Assembly: GCF_040807025.1 (NCBI RefSeq)
Contig: NC_090982.1
Coordinates: 30,268,014 to 30,332,013, forward strand
DNA: 64,000 nucleotides
Source: Struthio camelus
Lineage: Eukaryota; Chordata; Aves; Struthioniformes; Struthionidae
Reading direction: 5' to 3'
The notes under the pieces were generated by a model. It searched no databases and was not told the DNA's origin. It saw only the letters and a program-made list of their open reading frames with translations. The position numbers and the translations under genes are program-made. Below are positions 14,301 to 27,233 of the stretch, piece by piece; position 1 is the stretch's first letter, and each line of letters opens with the position of its first letter.

Positions 14301-17300
14301 TCTAGTGAGTCACAGCAAAAAGTAGCCTTGCACAAAACACAGCATCTCTCTCTCAGGCTAAACTCCTTGCTTGCTGATCTGGCACAGTATCACTGAAATT
14401 AACTAACCAGCAACCATTTGTACCCTAAGAAAGTTTGGCGCTCTTTTTAGCAACAGGTTTCTGATGTGCTTCAGAACAGATTTGCCCAAAGAAGCTCAGT
14501 GTGCATGGCACAGATCTGAACTACAGCACATACCTGCTGATACCATGGTGTCAGTAGACTTGCACAAAATCTCTTAAGTGAGAAAAATCTCTGTTTTCTC
14601 AGAGACATCCACTTGAATCATTGCCAGAGGAAATTTATAGGCCATCTTGGAGTTGTGAAAGCGATGATGCTTCCATCTGCCTTAAATCAGAGAGGTACTA
14701 AGCAAGTTCCAATAATCAAAATTTACTGCTCAGTTAGACAATATGCTCTAGATTGGACATTTGAATCCATAATTATCAAATTCAGGTAGTCAGGCTCCTG
14801 TAATTGTACTAAAGAAACTAAGAACCAAGCACTTTTTCCTCTTAAAGTTTTTTTCTCTGTTTTTAAGGACATAGATTTACTGTACTTATAAAAATTGGCC
14901 TTGTGTTGGCCTTATGAGCCATAACCACAGCAAGTGAGACAATGTGACATTCACCTGCAGAGTGAAGAAACAGGAAGATCAGAGGGAAGAATGATGATAC
15001 ACGACTAGACCTCCAAACTGAATAAAACAGTGAAATACATAATGGTTCCTACCAGCTGAAGATCTGGCCCAAAAATGCTTGGAAATCCTAGCCAAAAAAT
15101 AATTCAGAAGTCTTGATACCTTATGTTTAAGAAAATTATCTGTGCAGAACAGGAGATGCACAGAAGCCAGCACATGTTTCCTGCCATCATCCTCATGGTT
15201 GCTCAGGTCAGGAAGACCTGATGCACATTTGCCATGTACAGTAAGCTTCTGCTAACTACCTATGTTTACAGAGAAGAGAAAAAAACAAGCAATATCTTAC
15301 CTCGAGATTTAAAGAACTCTTATTTGCAGCCAGTTCTACAGCCACTAACATATCACAAGGCATTACCCAGCATAGACAATCTCTTAGCAAGGTCTTATTA
15401 TACGTAGGTGAAAGAAATCCAAACATCATAAGTAGGCAGAGAAATAACAGAATATTAGATGCTGTATGAGTAATGAAGAGTTGTTACCGGCACTATACTG
15501 AAGGCTTTTGGTGTTTCTTGTAGAGCATGCTCTGAATTGTTTTCCTGTGTCCACTAGCTGTGAAATCCCAGAGGAATGACTTTTATTCACCTGTAAAATG
15601 CTATATCACACATCAAAAGAAAAAACTAAACTCAGAAGGCAGAAGATGCAATACTGGTTCTTATACTCATTAGGAGGGATGAGAAATTTAAAGAAAAAAG
15701 GATGAGAGAATCAGCTTGTAATGCTGCTACCTTACTAATAGTCTTCAGCACACAAAGACTTTGGGCCCACATATACGCAGGGTACATTATGCTCTGCACA
15801 AGGATATAAGGATAAGAAGTGGCTTAAACTGTTATGCCTTCACATCTAATGTGCTACAGCTCTCTTCTAGGCTTTTGCAGGAGACAAAATGAACTTTACT
15901 AATTGCATAAGTATGGGAACATGGGAATGCCATTGCTTGCAAAACACTTCTCCAGCTCCAATTTCAAAATTTTATTTGCCCCACAAAGAAGGGTTCCTCC
16001 CTATATCCAAAAAAAAACCAGAGACCTAATCATAGAAATTGTTAAAGATTTAATTCCCATATAATATTTTTTTTCTTTACTGCAATTTAAATAGGTTCCA
16101 AGTTCATATATCTATGCATGTGCCCACCTTTGATGGCTCAAGTCAACCTGCACAGGCAGACAAAAATTTCTTTGAACTGGATGCAAGTAGAAAGACTTGG
16201 AGAGCAGAGAGAGCACAGGGCAAGAAAAAACTAAAGGAGCGCAGGACAGAACAGTAAAGGGCAGGATGAGCAGATTAGCAGTTGTAAATTGCCAAAATGT
16301 ATTTGGCTCCAATAGGATTATGACAGTTTACAGAGCTGAGAGCTGCCCTAGGATAAGAGAGAGGGAGAGAGAGACTGGACAGAACAACAATATATCATAA
16401 AGCCTGGTCAAAACAGAATTTAAGGCATTAACTGAAATTTAGGTGTTTCGGTGTATTAAGAGATCTTATGTCTTCAAGCTCTCCAAGACAGGAGTGCAAT
16501 AGCAGTGACTAGGGATGAAATTTCTGTCCTTAAGCTGGTAAAGACACCTGCCAAGCCAGAAACATCCCTCTGCAACATTAACTACCTTTCCTTGTAATAG
16601 GTATTATAGAGGCACTCTTTGTTAGGTGGGTTAGTTAGAGATTTTTTGTTTTTTCTATGTGACTGCTTACTTGAGTCTTGTTTTGCATTTACTATTATTT
16701 TCTGCATATTAAATAATTCTCTGTGTGTGTAAATAGAGAATATCTAGATCTGCACATTTTAAAAAATAACTGTATTCTTACAGCATCAGCAACAGGCATG
16801 TAGTACTTATATTTCCTGCTCATTCAAAAGGAAAGCTCAGGTACAAAATAATTCACATTTCAGTCACTGAAAGAAAAAAAATTAAAAATCCAATTTCCGA
16901 AATAGGAAATGCTCAGGCAGCTCTGCTGCCTTGAGAAAGATGACACCTGATGTCCTTTATAGGATTTAACAACAAATTTCTGCAAGCATGAATGAACTTA
17001 TTAGATGTCTGACTGTGTTCTTTTCTCCTACATCATTCTTTGGTCTGCTTTTCCACCCAGAAAAATACTGCTATCAGTATCACTCACATTCACTCTTGTT
17101 TTCTTAATCCAGAAGGTATATTGTGCCTCAATCTCCTTGATTGTTTCTTTAGATTAAACTGGTATGAGATGTACTAAACACAAACACTGGTAAATCCTAC
17201 TAAAGAAAGTCGTCACCTCAGATAGCCATGGCCCTTTTCCAAAAAAATCTACCAGATTATAAATTCAAAGACCATTTATAATAAAATCAGCATATCACAA

Positions 17301-17303
17301 AAT
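5333..17303. other. Intergenic stretch without recognised gene
   Basis: Twelve kilobases of mostly AT-rich sequence with no ORF above 110 codons. It contains the degenerate repeat near 8.4 kb, a purine-rich tract near 9.8 kb, a short (GA)n run at 16356-16374 and a candidate conserved block at 12260-12620. I saw no RNA gene. Confidence 0.7.
8366..8510. repeat. Degenerate GC-rich tandem repeat (GCCAGGAT units)
   Basis: Units starting GCCAGGATACAAGCTGAGG, GCCAGGATACAATCCGAGGG and GCCAGGATGCAAGCCAGAGG begin at 8366, 8436 and 8467, with related GCCAGG starts at 8416 and 8499. The last three are spaced about 31-32 bp. The tract is GC-rich compared with its surroundings and is open in one frame on each strand, as expected for a degenerate repeat. 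I do not recognise it as a named family. Confidence 0.5.
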
Positions 17304-17351
17304 TATAGAATCATAGAATAATGTAGGTTGGAAAAGACAACATATCCAAGT
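17304..17351 (-). mobile_element. CR1 LINE 3' terminal fragment (old, minus strand)
   Basis: On the plus strand the sequence reads ATAGAATCATAGAATAATGT then AGGTTGGAAAAGACA, the reverse complement of a CR1 3' end with ATTCTATG octamers. Similarity fades after about 48 bp, so only the extreme 3' tail is recognisable. Confidence 0.75.
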
Positions 17352-18554
17352 ATAAATTGCTATTACGTGCACTTGCTAAGAACTTGGTAAATAAGCTAAG
17401 AACACCTACCCCAGTTCAAACATCCGTATGTGCAACCTCACCTCAAAAGCAGTTTCCTTAATGTAGCTTATAAATTACAACGGCATTGCTAACAATTCAG
17501 CTTGCACAGAAAATTTTTAAATCTAAATAACTACTACGCTAGCGAAGTTCTCATTCCATTTTACTTCCCTCCAATTAAAATGCTTACCTAATTCACCTTC
17601 AGAGTCAAAGTACATCATTTAACTGAGAGTGAAAGAGTGGACTTTATTTCATCATTCTTGCTGAGCACAGACACAATAACCTACACATCAGCAAGTAAAC
17701 ACACCATTCCAGAAACATACAGCGCTATAATAAAGGTGTGAGGGAGAATACAGCCCTTATCTTTTTATTGCGTAGTTTAGTGCGTAGTTATTGCATGCTG
17801 GCTGAACACAACCCTTCAGTGAGCTTTTGGAAAAGGGAGAGGTGAGTCTGCCGCATCTCCCAGAGGACAGAATCAGCTCTAAAGCAACAGGAATGTGACT
17901 GCGTTTTCTTATTATCTTGTCTTATCTCTAATTTTCATGGTGGGATGACCAACTATTTACAAATACCTTTTTTTTCCCCCTTAAAATGCATTTAGCAGTC
18001 TGTAAACATCATTTCTGTTGTATTATCTCTTCTTGATACTTTAGACTGTTCAGCAACGCTCCTTTCTCCTCCAAGCCCCCACCCTCCTTGTGTCCCTCGG
18101 AAGTCTCCACCAGGGGATTTCAGTACATATGTAGCACACTGTAGAAATGCTGAACTCCCTGCACCGCTTCCAAATCCAAAAACACGAGCCCACTGAATTA
18201 TTTTCTGGTGTTCCAGCTGAGACAAAATACGTAAATAAGGATGGCAAGTAAAGCTGAGTGGTCTAATTCTCTAAAATTAAGGCTCCTCAAGGGTGCATTA
18301 CTGGCATTTAAAATATGCGTAATTAATTCTAATTCGAATTCTGTTCAGAATTTGCATAGCAGGAACAGACCTAATTTACTCTGGAAAAACATAACTTGCC
18401 AAATGCCTGTTGGTCAGTCTAGCACCTCTCATGTTCACACACAGGATTTTTCTTCATCTGTTTTTTGAGTAGACAGGTTCTCGCACTGTTTCAAATCATT
18501 TCTGAACAAACAAAACTCCACACAGTAGAGCCAGTTGAGGAATTTTCCAATAAG

Positions 18555-18574
18555 TTTTCTGGTTAACCAGAAAA
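18555..18574. repeat. 20-bp perfect palindrome
   Basis: TTTTCTGGTTAACCAGAAAA equals its own reverse complement, with GTTAAC at the centre. No matching transposon ends were seen around it. Confidence 0.85.
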
Positions 18575-21500
18575 TTCCATAAACAAAATAAGATCTTAAA
18601 GTTTTCTTGAAAGTTTGTTAAAACTGATATTCACCTCAGAATCCTTCTCAATAATCACCCAGAGCCTGCTGGTGAGCCCAAGTCTCAGGAGCTCACTTCT
18701 CTAGCACAGTCCCACCATGAAGGAGGTCTTGGGCTTGGGGCTCCAGGTCTTCAAGCCCCTCTGTCTTCTCACAGCTATTGATCAAGATAGCAAATTACCT
18801 ATTATGCAGATTGCATGGTTGATCTGCATAGCCTGTAGTGACTGAGGGCATCCTTACCACTCAGCATAGCACAAAAGCGTGGTGTAAACCGTTCAGAGAG
18901 GTCCCAAAAACTCAAAGACTTTAGAGGAACTGAAGATTTGCAAGAACCATGGCCAAGAGGACAACTTAGACCTTAGGTTCTCCCACTCCATTTCATTCCA
19001 AAGTTTTCCAAGCAAAGCCCTTAGTTATTTTCTAAGATCTTTATTTTTCTCCTCTGGAGGAAATTTTGATATTTGTACTTCTAGTTCTGGAAAGTTAGAA
19101 TTTCAGACTTTCTGACCACCTCTGTCATCTTGTCCTCCGTTAAAGGAGTCAAATCATTATCATGAGAAAAGAAGCACCATGAAAAAAGAATAGCTTCTCT
19201 GCAAACTGCTCTTTCCTTGTATTTTTTCATAGGTCATCCAATGGGCTTAAAATAAGTGTTCTAATGTAGGGGGTAGATCTCACCTGGGAGATCTTTTCTT
19301 CCCTCTAAAGGCTGTAGGGCTGGTAAAGGCAGCTCAAGACCTGAGCAGGCTTCAGATGTGCAGGCAATTTGGTATCTGGTTACCTCCCATCTCATCCAAG
19401 TGTAAGGGAACAGGCTGATTTTGTCTAGAAGAGCTGGGCATGCCACTTGCACCATCAGAGAAAGGGGGGACCAGAAGGGCCCTTCAAGCAGCTCGGCTCT
19501 GAGCAAAAGGCAACATTTAACTAGTGATGCTGCATACCTGATTCCCTGCAACTCTTCTGAGGAAAAGTTGGCATTTGCCCTTGAGGCCTTCTCCAGGCTA
19601 CAGCTGATAATGCCAAACAGACGTAAATGGTATCTTCAGCATCAGGGGGGCATTTTAGGTAGCAGTCACCTCACTGAACACATAGTGGCACAGGCTCAGA
19701 GATGCTCAGTCACATGTTCTCGCAATCTATTTCCACAAAAGTTCTTTACTCAGTTCTGCTGCTGCCATCCATTGCACATCTCAAAGGAGATAAGAAAGAG
19801 CTGCCAGCTGGCAACAAGCTGACTTACAGCCAGCAGGGCTATGTGGGCAGATGAGGAGATCCAGGGCTAGCTAGATTTAGTCATAAGATAATTTTGGTGT
19901 TTATGACCACATGTCTGCAACGGGCATTAGCAGTGCCAAAAGGAGGGAGAACGAGTTTATAATAAAGTCCAAAAAAAAAAAAAAGCAAGCTTGGAGAGGG
20001 AGATGTACATGTTTCTTCCTCGCCTAGACATGACTCATCAGGACTTTCCTTTCTGTGCAGCCGAAAAGCTGCTCCAGCACTTCCCTCCATCCCTCAGTCC
20101 CCTCCAGCCTTTCCCCACTGGCTTACGAAATAACAGCAAGCCACGGGTTCACAACTATGTTACTTCTGATACATCCAGCTGGATATATCATGCATAACAG
20201 GGCATTTTTCAAGGACTGCCATTGTGCTGCTGCTAAATAACTTTTTGTGTGCTAATCAGGATGTAATCGGATCAGTTTTCACTCCACACTACACTACCTG
20301 ACCACAAACACTGCTTCATTTTTGTCACAACCCTGATGCAATGAAGAAGTATTACTACCATTTTACAGAGGCACAGAGAGATTAAGCCATTCGCTCAAGG
20401 TCAGAGTCAGCAGCAGAGTACACAGCTGAAGTCATAAAACCTGAAATTCCACAACTTGAAAAAAAACAGTCATGCATCGTCTGTCTCCTCAGTAACTCTG
20501 ATGATACATGGGAGAGCTTCCAGGATGGTTATGTTACACGGCTTCTATCTGAGCTTAATGACCATTTCCCAGATTTGTAAATAGCAGAACAAGAGGAGGA
20601 AAATATTATACAACAAGTTTATCCTTAAGCCTAAGAAAAAACTGCAGACTAATTACACACTAAGACCTCAGGGGATTATACAAACAAGTACTGCATTGTA
20701 TACATCAAAGCTGAAAATAAAAGTTTGTCTACAAGGGAAGAAAATTTCAAAAGTGACCAAAGAACTACAGATGAATTTTTTTTTCAGTTTTTATTGGAAG
20801 TCTTACTTAGAGATTTTGATCACCCTGGAGACATCCCCTTTGGCAAGTTTCCAAACTGCTCCAGCATTTAAAAAGTATTTCTGAGCAAGAATATAAGGAC
20901 AGACTGAGGCCTTTTTTAATGGCTACTCCTGTTGCCTCAACTTCCCGCACCTCTTGCTCCTTCTCTTGACAGTACACATCAAGATAAACAAATATCTTCC
21001 TGTAGGACATCTCCACATTTAGAAGAACCAGATGACAGCTTATACTATGTTTTCCAACTCAAAACAGCAAGTTTAAGCATCCAAACAGTGTTAAGTTACC
21101 AAACAGAATCTGAATCCTGGAGAGTTTCTACAGAGAAACATGGCAAAAAGATGCCAGAAGGATCACTTTCCAGATATATAGGATCTAACTTGGAGATTCC
21201 TGCTGTTGTATCTTGTTCAAAGAAAAAAGCTTCCTCCTTTTCATCCTTACAAATAGAAAACACGTGACATGAAAAAGAATTTCACATGACTTAGTATCAG
21301 ACAATTTTGAAATAACTATAATGCAAATGCAAAAGTTTCAATCCTCCTTTCCCTTCTTACGCTATATCCAGATAAACTTTTCCAATTTTTTGTTCCAAAT
21401 CATTTTTATGCATATCTCTAAGGGCCAATTTTTTGTTTTGTTTCAGTACAACTAACGTTTCAGAAATGTATTAAAAGTTTGCACTGTTTTTAGTTAGTTT

Positions 21501-24037
21501 TAGTTATGAAATAGTAACAGGAGAAGGAAAAAAAAAAAAAAAAGAACCACCACTGAGTTTACATTTATTCTTTCTGCCACAAAAATGAACAAATTTTTTT
21601 TTTTACTGTTCTTTTAAGGCAGTAATTAGCTATTATTACACTGGGGTTGTATAAAGCAACATGTTCAGTTAAACACTGTTGCAGTGAATAGCGTCACTGT
21701 TAGATAGACTTTTATGTTGACAGTTTAACCTGGCTGATCTCTAGTGATTCATGGAGATAAGCTCATTACAATATCAATAAGGAAACCATATATCACAGGA
21801 AGAACAAAAACTAAAGGAAAAATTAGCTGGAGTGTTAGGAAAAAGTTGCCATAAGTCTACAGAAGATGCTGTAGGATGACTGCATTAAATTCTTCAGAAG
21901 AATAATGAAATAATAAAGGGAGAATACTGTTCTCTCTCAAGAGAAACACTCTGGTTAGGGTATTTTAATGGGTTAAGAGCAAGACGAAAAATGGAAAAGG
22001 ATTAGATAGCTAGATATTGCATAAACTATATTTCAAGGCTAAGTGAAAATGTGAGTAAATGGGATAAAGTTTCATTATTCCTCTCCCTGCTTCTTTGTCC
22101 TTTTTCTCTAGATGGATAACTTTGAATTGTTTATGAACTGTGAGACAGAAACTGTTATGTATGTCTAAATATCCACAGAGACTAACAATTAATGGAAAAT
22201 AACTTCACTATAAGAAAAGTCTAGAAAGAGCAATTGAAAAGACACCATAATCTTTTTAGAGGTGTTTATTATTCTTGTTTTAGAAGGAAAAGCGTGAAAG
22301 TGTCAGATTTGTCATGGGAAAGCAATGTCATTTTCTGCACAGTCCTGGTGCTAGGGCGGAGGTTGTCCAGAGTCCTCACGAGTACATGTCCATGTGGTCC
22401 TTTTTTTTCTTGATCAGGATTTACAAATCCTAACAAATGTCACAGTGGACACTGACGTGGCCACCTTTCAGCACTACGCCACATTCAGCTCTCCCCACTC
22501 AAGCCAGAAAAGGGCATTACTTATTTCTTGGACAAAAGGACCCTCTGTGACAAAGCATCAGCTGAAGAGCAGTTCTCTGGTTCACCATTCTTCTCATGCC
22601 GGTGTTTCTCTTGTCCGCGATGCAGAACTCATCGGAAAAGATAAAGCAGTGACTTACAGATGAAGTTACACAAAAGTCCAGTTTTTGGTACTCTGGCATT
22701 AGTTTGTTTCACTTCCCTTGGAGAGAGTAAGATATTCTCACCTCTACTGGTTTCTTTCTTCCCTTCAAAGATTGAGAATTGTCTGCAGTTCTTCCAAACA
22801 CACGCACACACATCCCACACCCTCCACTCCTTTTAAAAACAACCATTTGTCTTTTAGTCTTAGATCTTTAATGTAACATTTTCATTTTTCAGGTAAAAGT
22901 AGCCTGAGATGCTGCAAGTATAGACCTCAGCTGTCCTCAGGAAATTCAAAGTGCTTTAGCTAAGCTGTTCTCAGTTTCAATAACGTGGGTGTTTGGAATT
23001 AGCACTTGTCACATTTCTCTTATGTTAAAGTGGATACAAATGTATGACTGAAACCATGACAATTTAACAAGCTGCCAACATAGATTAGTACTACCTAGCT
23101 TTCACATAGTGTTTTCGCTGTATATCACAAAGCACATTAGAGAAGACTGTAAGCAACCTCCCACTTAGCAGGCAGAGCTGACAGAGACCAAACAACGACA
23201 CGGCCAGCCCGAGCCTGCTTGGGGGGGGCCAGTTCCCAGCCACCGAAACACGGCGCTCACTGCCTCCCAGCAAACCTTACCCAACATCTCAGCCAAAGAA
23301 CGGGGCTGCCGTGCTGCGTTGCGGCTGTCAAGCTCTCCTTGCTATAAGATGTCTGGGAAAAGGGAACTCGACAAGATTTCCTGCAGGAACCCATTTTTCA
23401 CAAACGGGCCTTCTTCTTTCAAAATATTATTTCAGTTGATTTTTCTCGAGATCTGATTTTCAGCTCTATCACACAAATGCCACATTTTGAGTCTCCATTC
23501 AAACCCAGTCCTGTTGCTGAAACCTGTGGAAACCTTCCCAATTTACACCTGAAAAAACAAGGTACAACTCTAACTTATGACATGCTCCATATGAAAATGC
23601 CAGTAACTATTTTAGACTGCAATGTATTTCCTTAGCAGACAACTGCCACCAAACTGGCTTTCAGCGAGTCACTCTAGTCTGATGTTCTGTACTATATCTT
23701 CCTTCACTAAAGCATATCAAAGTTTTCTTTAGCAATCATACAGTCTCTAGCACTGATAAAGGAGACGTTAAGTACACCAAAAGAAGAGGCAGATTTAAAC
23801 ATCCTTCGGACAGAAGACTGCAAATGAGGTTATGCCTGTTTAGAGGTAAGGTGGTAAAATGAGCAGAACCTGTTTTCGAAAGTCACCTACTGTTTCAAGT
23901 GTTCATTTCAGAACATCCTAGTCAGAAAGCTAGTGCTGGAACACACAAAATTCCACAGCAAGCTTTTATTGAAAGCATGTTTGTTTAGCAAACCTGGAGA
24001 TCCAGAGCTGAAATTCTTTGCTACATATGTAGCAAAT

Positions 24038-24070
24038 ATAGCATATGTATAGCATATGTATAGCATGCAT
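24038..24070. repeat. Three-copy 11-bp tandem repeat (ATAGCATATGT)
   Basis: Copies at 24038, 24049 and 24060; the third reads ATAGCATGCAT. It lies just after the 12-bp palindrome CTACATATGTAG (24021-24032). Confidence 0.85.
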
Positions 24071-27000
24071 AGAGAACCATCATTGAGCAGCTTTGAAACC
24101 TTATATATCTGGCATGCTTGAAGAACATCTGATCTCAGAGAGGATCGCAGCACTATCTGATATCTTCATCTCATACACCGCAGTGTGCCACAGCACTGTC
24201 ACTTTAGTCTCAGCAATATCTAAATATTTGCTAAGGTTGGAGAAGGGATCCAGCACTCTCTGTGCTGCCTAAGTCTCACTGCACAGTTACAAATCCTGAC
24301 TGATGCTGCTTCAGCCATTTAACCTAGCTTATAAGTAGCTGGAGCGGGAACGAAATCCTAACCTAGGTGTTTGGGGCAGAGCACTCAAAAAATAATGTGA
24401 AAAATATTATAATTTGCTTTTGAATGGACTTTCATAACTTCATGTCAATGGCAGGGTCCAAAACAGAATTCACATTCCCCTCTCAAAACTACTCAGTATC
24501 TTGTGTATGGTTACTTATTCCGGCAAACAGAAGCACATGGCAGTTCACAGTCCTCTTATTTCCTGAGCTAATATTTGGAAAATACTATATTCTAGAAGCA
24601 ATTTGTGAAGTCCTCAATGCCTTCTTAAGACAGAGAAGGAGGGAAGGTAACATTCAGTCGGCATTATGAACCATATAAAAGAAATACAATACATAAAGTT
24701 ACAAAAAAGATAGTCAAGTAATCACTATACTGAGTAGATGCTTACATAGATCGATGTTATTTTTTTTCTTAGAGATTAAAAAAAAAGAAAAAGGCTGCAT
24801 ATTCACAGGGTCAAACTGCTCTCTGAGTTACAAGCTCCATTCTCCTTTCCGTGCACCAAACCCTGCTCTGTAGGAATCAAGCTGCTCAACCTTTCGTCAT
24901 TAGTGTTTCTTCTTCCTGTTCTTATGATAGCTTTCCTTCTTCTCATGCATCTTTTTTCTTTACTAGCTTCTTCAAATACCATTAGAGATGGTTAGAAAGC
25001 AGTTGTTTTTCCCTCAGCTAGATTAACATACACAAATGGAAGCATTTTTTCATAGAGAAATTATAAATTTGCTCTCCAGAAAAGGACAAACAAAAACAAT
25101 TTCAAATGTAATTATGTGCACTTTGGTTACCCAAAATAGCTTTTTTCTGTGCTTTCTTTAATAAAATAAAGCGCATACTTTTCACAGAAGTATAAGCTTT
25201 CAGATGAAAAATTTCATCCTCTCAATCTCAAAAACTCTCAGTGAATAAGAGACAGTCCACATATCAGTCCTGCAAGACCTCCAAAGGCTTCCCAGCTGTT
25301 GGGAATGCCACCTTCCAGGCTTGAGTTTGCCTCAAGACATAGAACCCTTCAGGCCTTATTTGCAGTAGACTATACTGCTCACCCACTCCAGAGAGTACTT
25401 GAATATGTTTTATCTCAAGAAAGAAGTCTCCATTCAGGCAAAATATATTCCTAGGTGCACAGTTTAATGTTTCAACCAGAAGAAGGAAATGCAGAAAGTA
25501 GATGACCAAAACAAAGATGAAGAGCTTTTCCATTTAATAAACAGGTATGCAATAAGTTCTTCAAGCTGTCTCCAAATCTGGACGTACAGGTTCCCTTCTT
25601 ACTTTGGGAGTTTAGTTATTTGGTGCTTTTGACTACTGCAGCTAGTAATCTTTTCCAGGTAGTAACAACTAAATTTTAATGTCTTCTAGCAAGCCTCTTC
25701 CATTATTACAAATGTTACATATATTCCTGGCGTTACTTGGCCTCAGTTTTTTCAAATACAACTAAAATAATATCCACAATCACTATCAATATCCGTGTTC
25801 CCAAATTATTTCATATTTATTTGACAATAACAATCATTGACTTTTGTCTTTTGTTATCTTCAGTAAGAAGCACAATTGCAATGAGCAATGGGCCCATCCA
25901 GCCTTTGAAAAACAACATTAAAACTAGTACTAATGATATACAGCTTCCCTTCCAGAGGCTGAAAGCTGTGTAAGATTCCTTTCACTGCAGTGAGAAAAAG
26001 TATTTCCCCTCCTCGCTTCCACTGAGTAACCTGGAGATATAATTTATGATGGATTCACAAACAAAATGGTCAATGGTTCAGTACAAACCAAACATAAGCA
26101 GACACATTTCTAAACCCGTCCGTCATGCTGCTTACACAATCTGTTGATCCATTGAACAAATATATGTTGAAAGATTAGGCAGGAGTTGACTGCCATTCAG
26201 TAAGATAAATGTAGACTAGACTCATTTTCTGCCTGACTTAACACTTAAGGATTTGTATTCAAGGGGAGGGGGAGGGAATTCCAGCCACCTAGATCTTTGG
26301 AATTAGATTATCCTGCCAAGGACCTCACACAAAGGTTCCTACCAGCCCTCTTTCACATATTGGACCATCTGTTTTCTGAATAAAATTGCTAGGCAAGTGA
26401 ACTGGTACTCAAGGAGCACTAATTCTGGCTATTCAGATTTTTTCTGGGCAGACGAGGAAAAAGGCAGCAGGATAAAGTTGTATGTGGTCCAGTTCTAAGT
26501 GAAAAGCACTAGCTATGCCATCATAGTCTTTCTTATACTGTTGTTTCACAAAAGAGTTGCAAGCTATCAAGCCAGAGTGAAAAGTGAAGACCATTAAGTG
26601 GGGAAAAAGCATTTACACTGCCCAGGGCCATCTGTTGGCATATAATAAGCCCAGCCTTTACTCAGCTGCTCTTTGCCAACACTTCCTCCAGTTAGAGAAG
26701 GCAACAGGTTTCCTAGAACAAGACTGTCCTATTTTTACCAGAAAATACCTTTCACCAAAACAGATACTGCCTTTCAGAACTTGTATCCAACAAGACTTTG
26801 ATTAAAAGGAGATTTGTTGGGATTAGAAATAGCACCTAGCAGGAAAACAGTTTGTTTTATGACAAGCCCTGGCATTCCCCAGCAAAGAGGACTACTAAAA
26901 GTCTAGGTGGTGATCTGACAAGAGATCAGACGGGTTTAAACCATTTCAGGTCTTCATCATCATGGAAAGTTTCCATTTCTGACAAACAAAAAAATTGCTA

Positions 27001-27233
27001 ATAAAATTAGAATGTTTCTCATGAGGTCTATTTATAGACTTCTGAGACACAATCCTGAATATCTGAGGCATGCCTGAAACACAGCCCCGGAGAGGCTTTG
27101 AACAGACATTAGGCACAGCCATTTTGTCAGGCCGACCTGGTTTTTAGAAACATGGCTCTCAAAATATGGCTAAAATCTGAGGCTCACTGAAGTCAGTGGC
27201 AACATTTTTGTGCGTTTTAAGAAGGTCACAGAA

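Larger units (their letters stand above)
17352..27226. other. Intergenic stretch without recognised gene
   Basis: It contains the 20-bp palindrome at 18.56 kb, an A16 run at 21528-21543, a GC-richer patch with several CpG at 23190-23340 and the 11-bp repeat at 24.04 kb. ORFs up to 133 codons (19421-19822, plus) show no family motif. Confidence 0.7.

Noticed and set aside
19421..19822. 133-codon plus-strand ORF
   Set aside because: An opposite-strand ORF of 96 codons overlaps it, with no known motif and no splice or promoter context. Its length is within chance.
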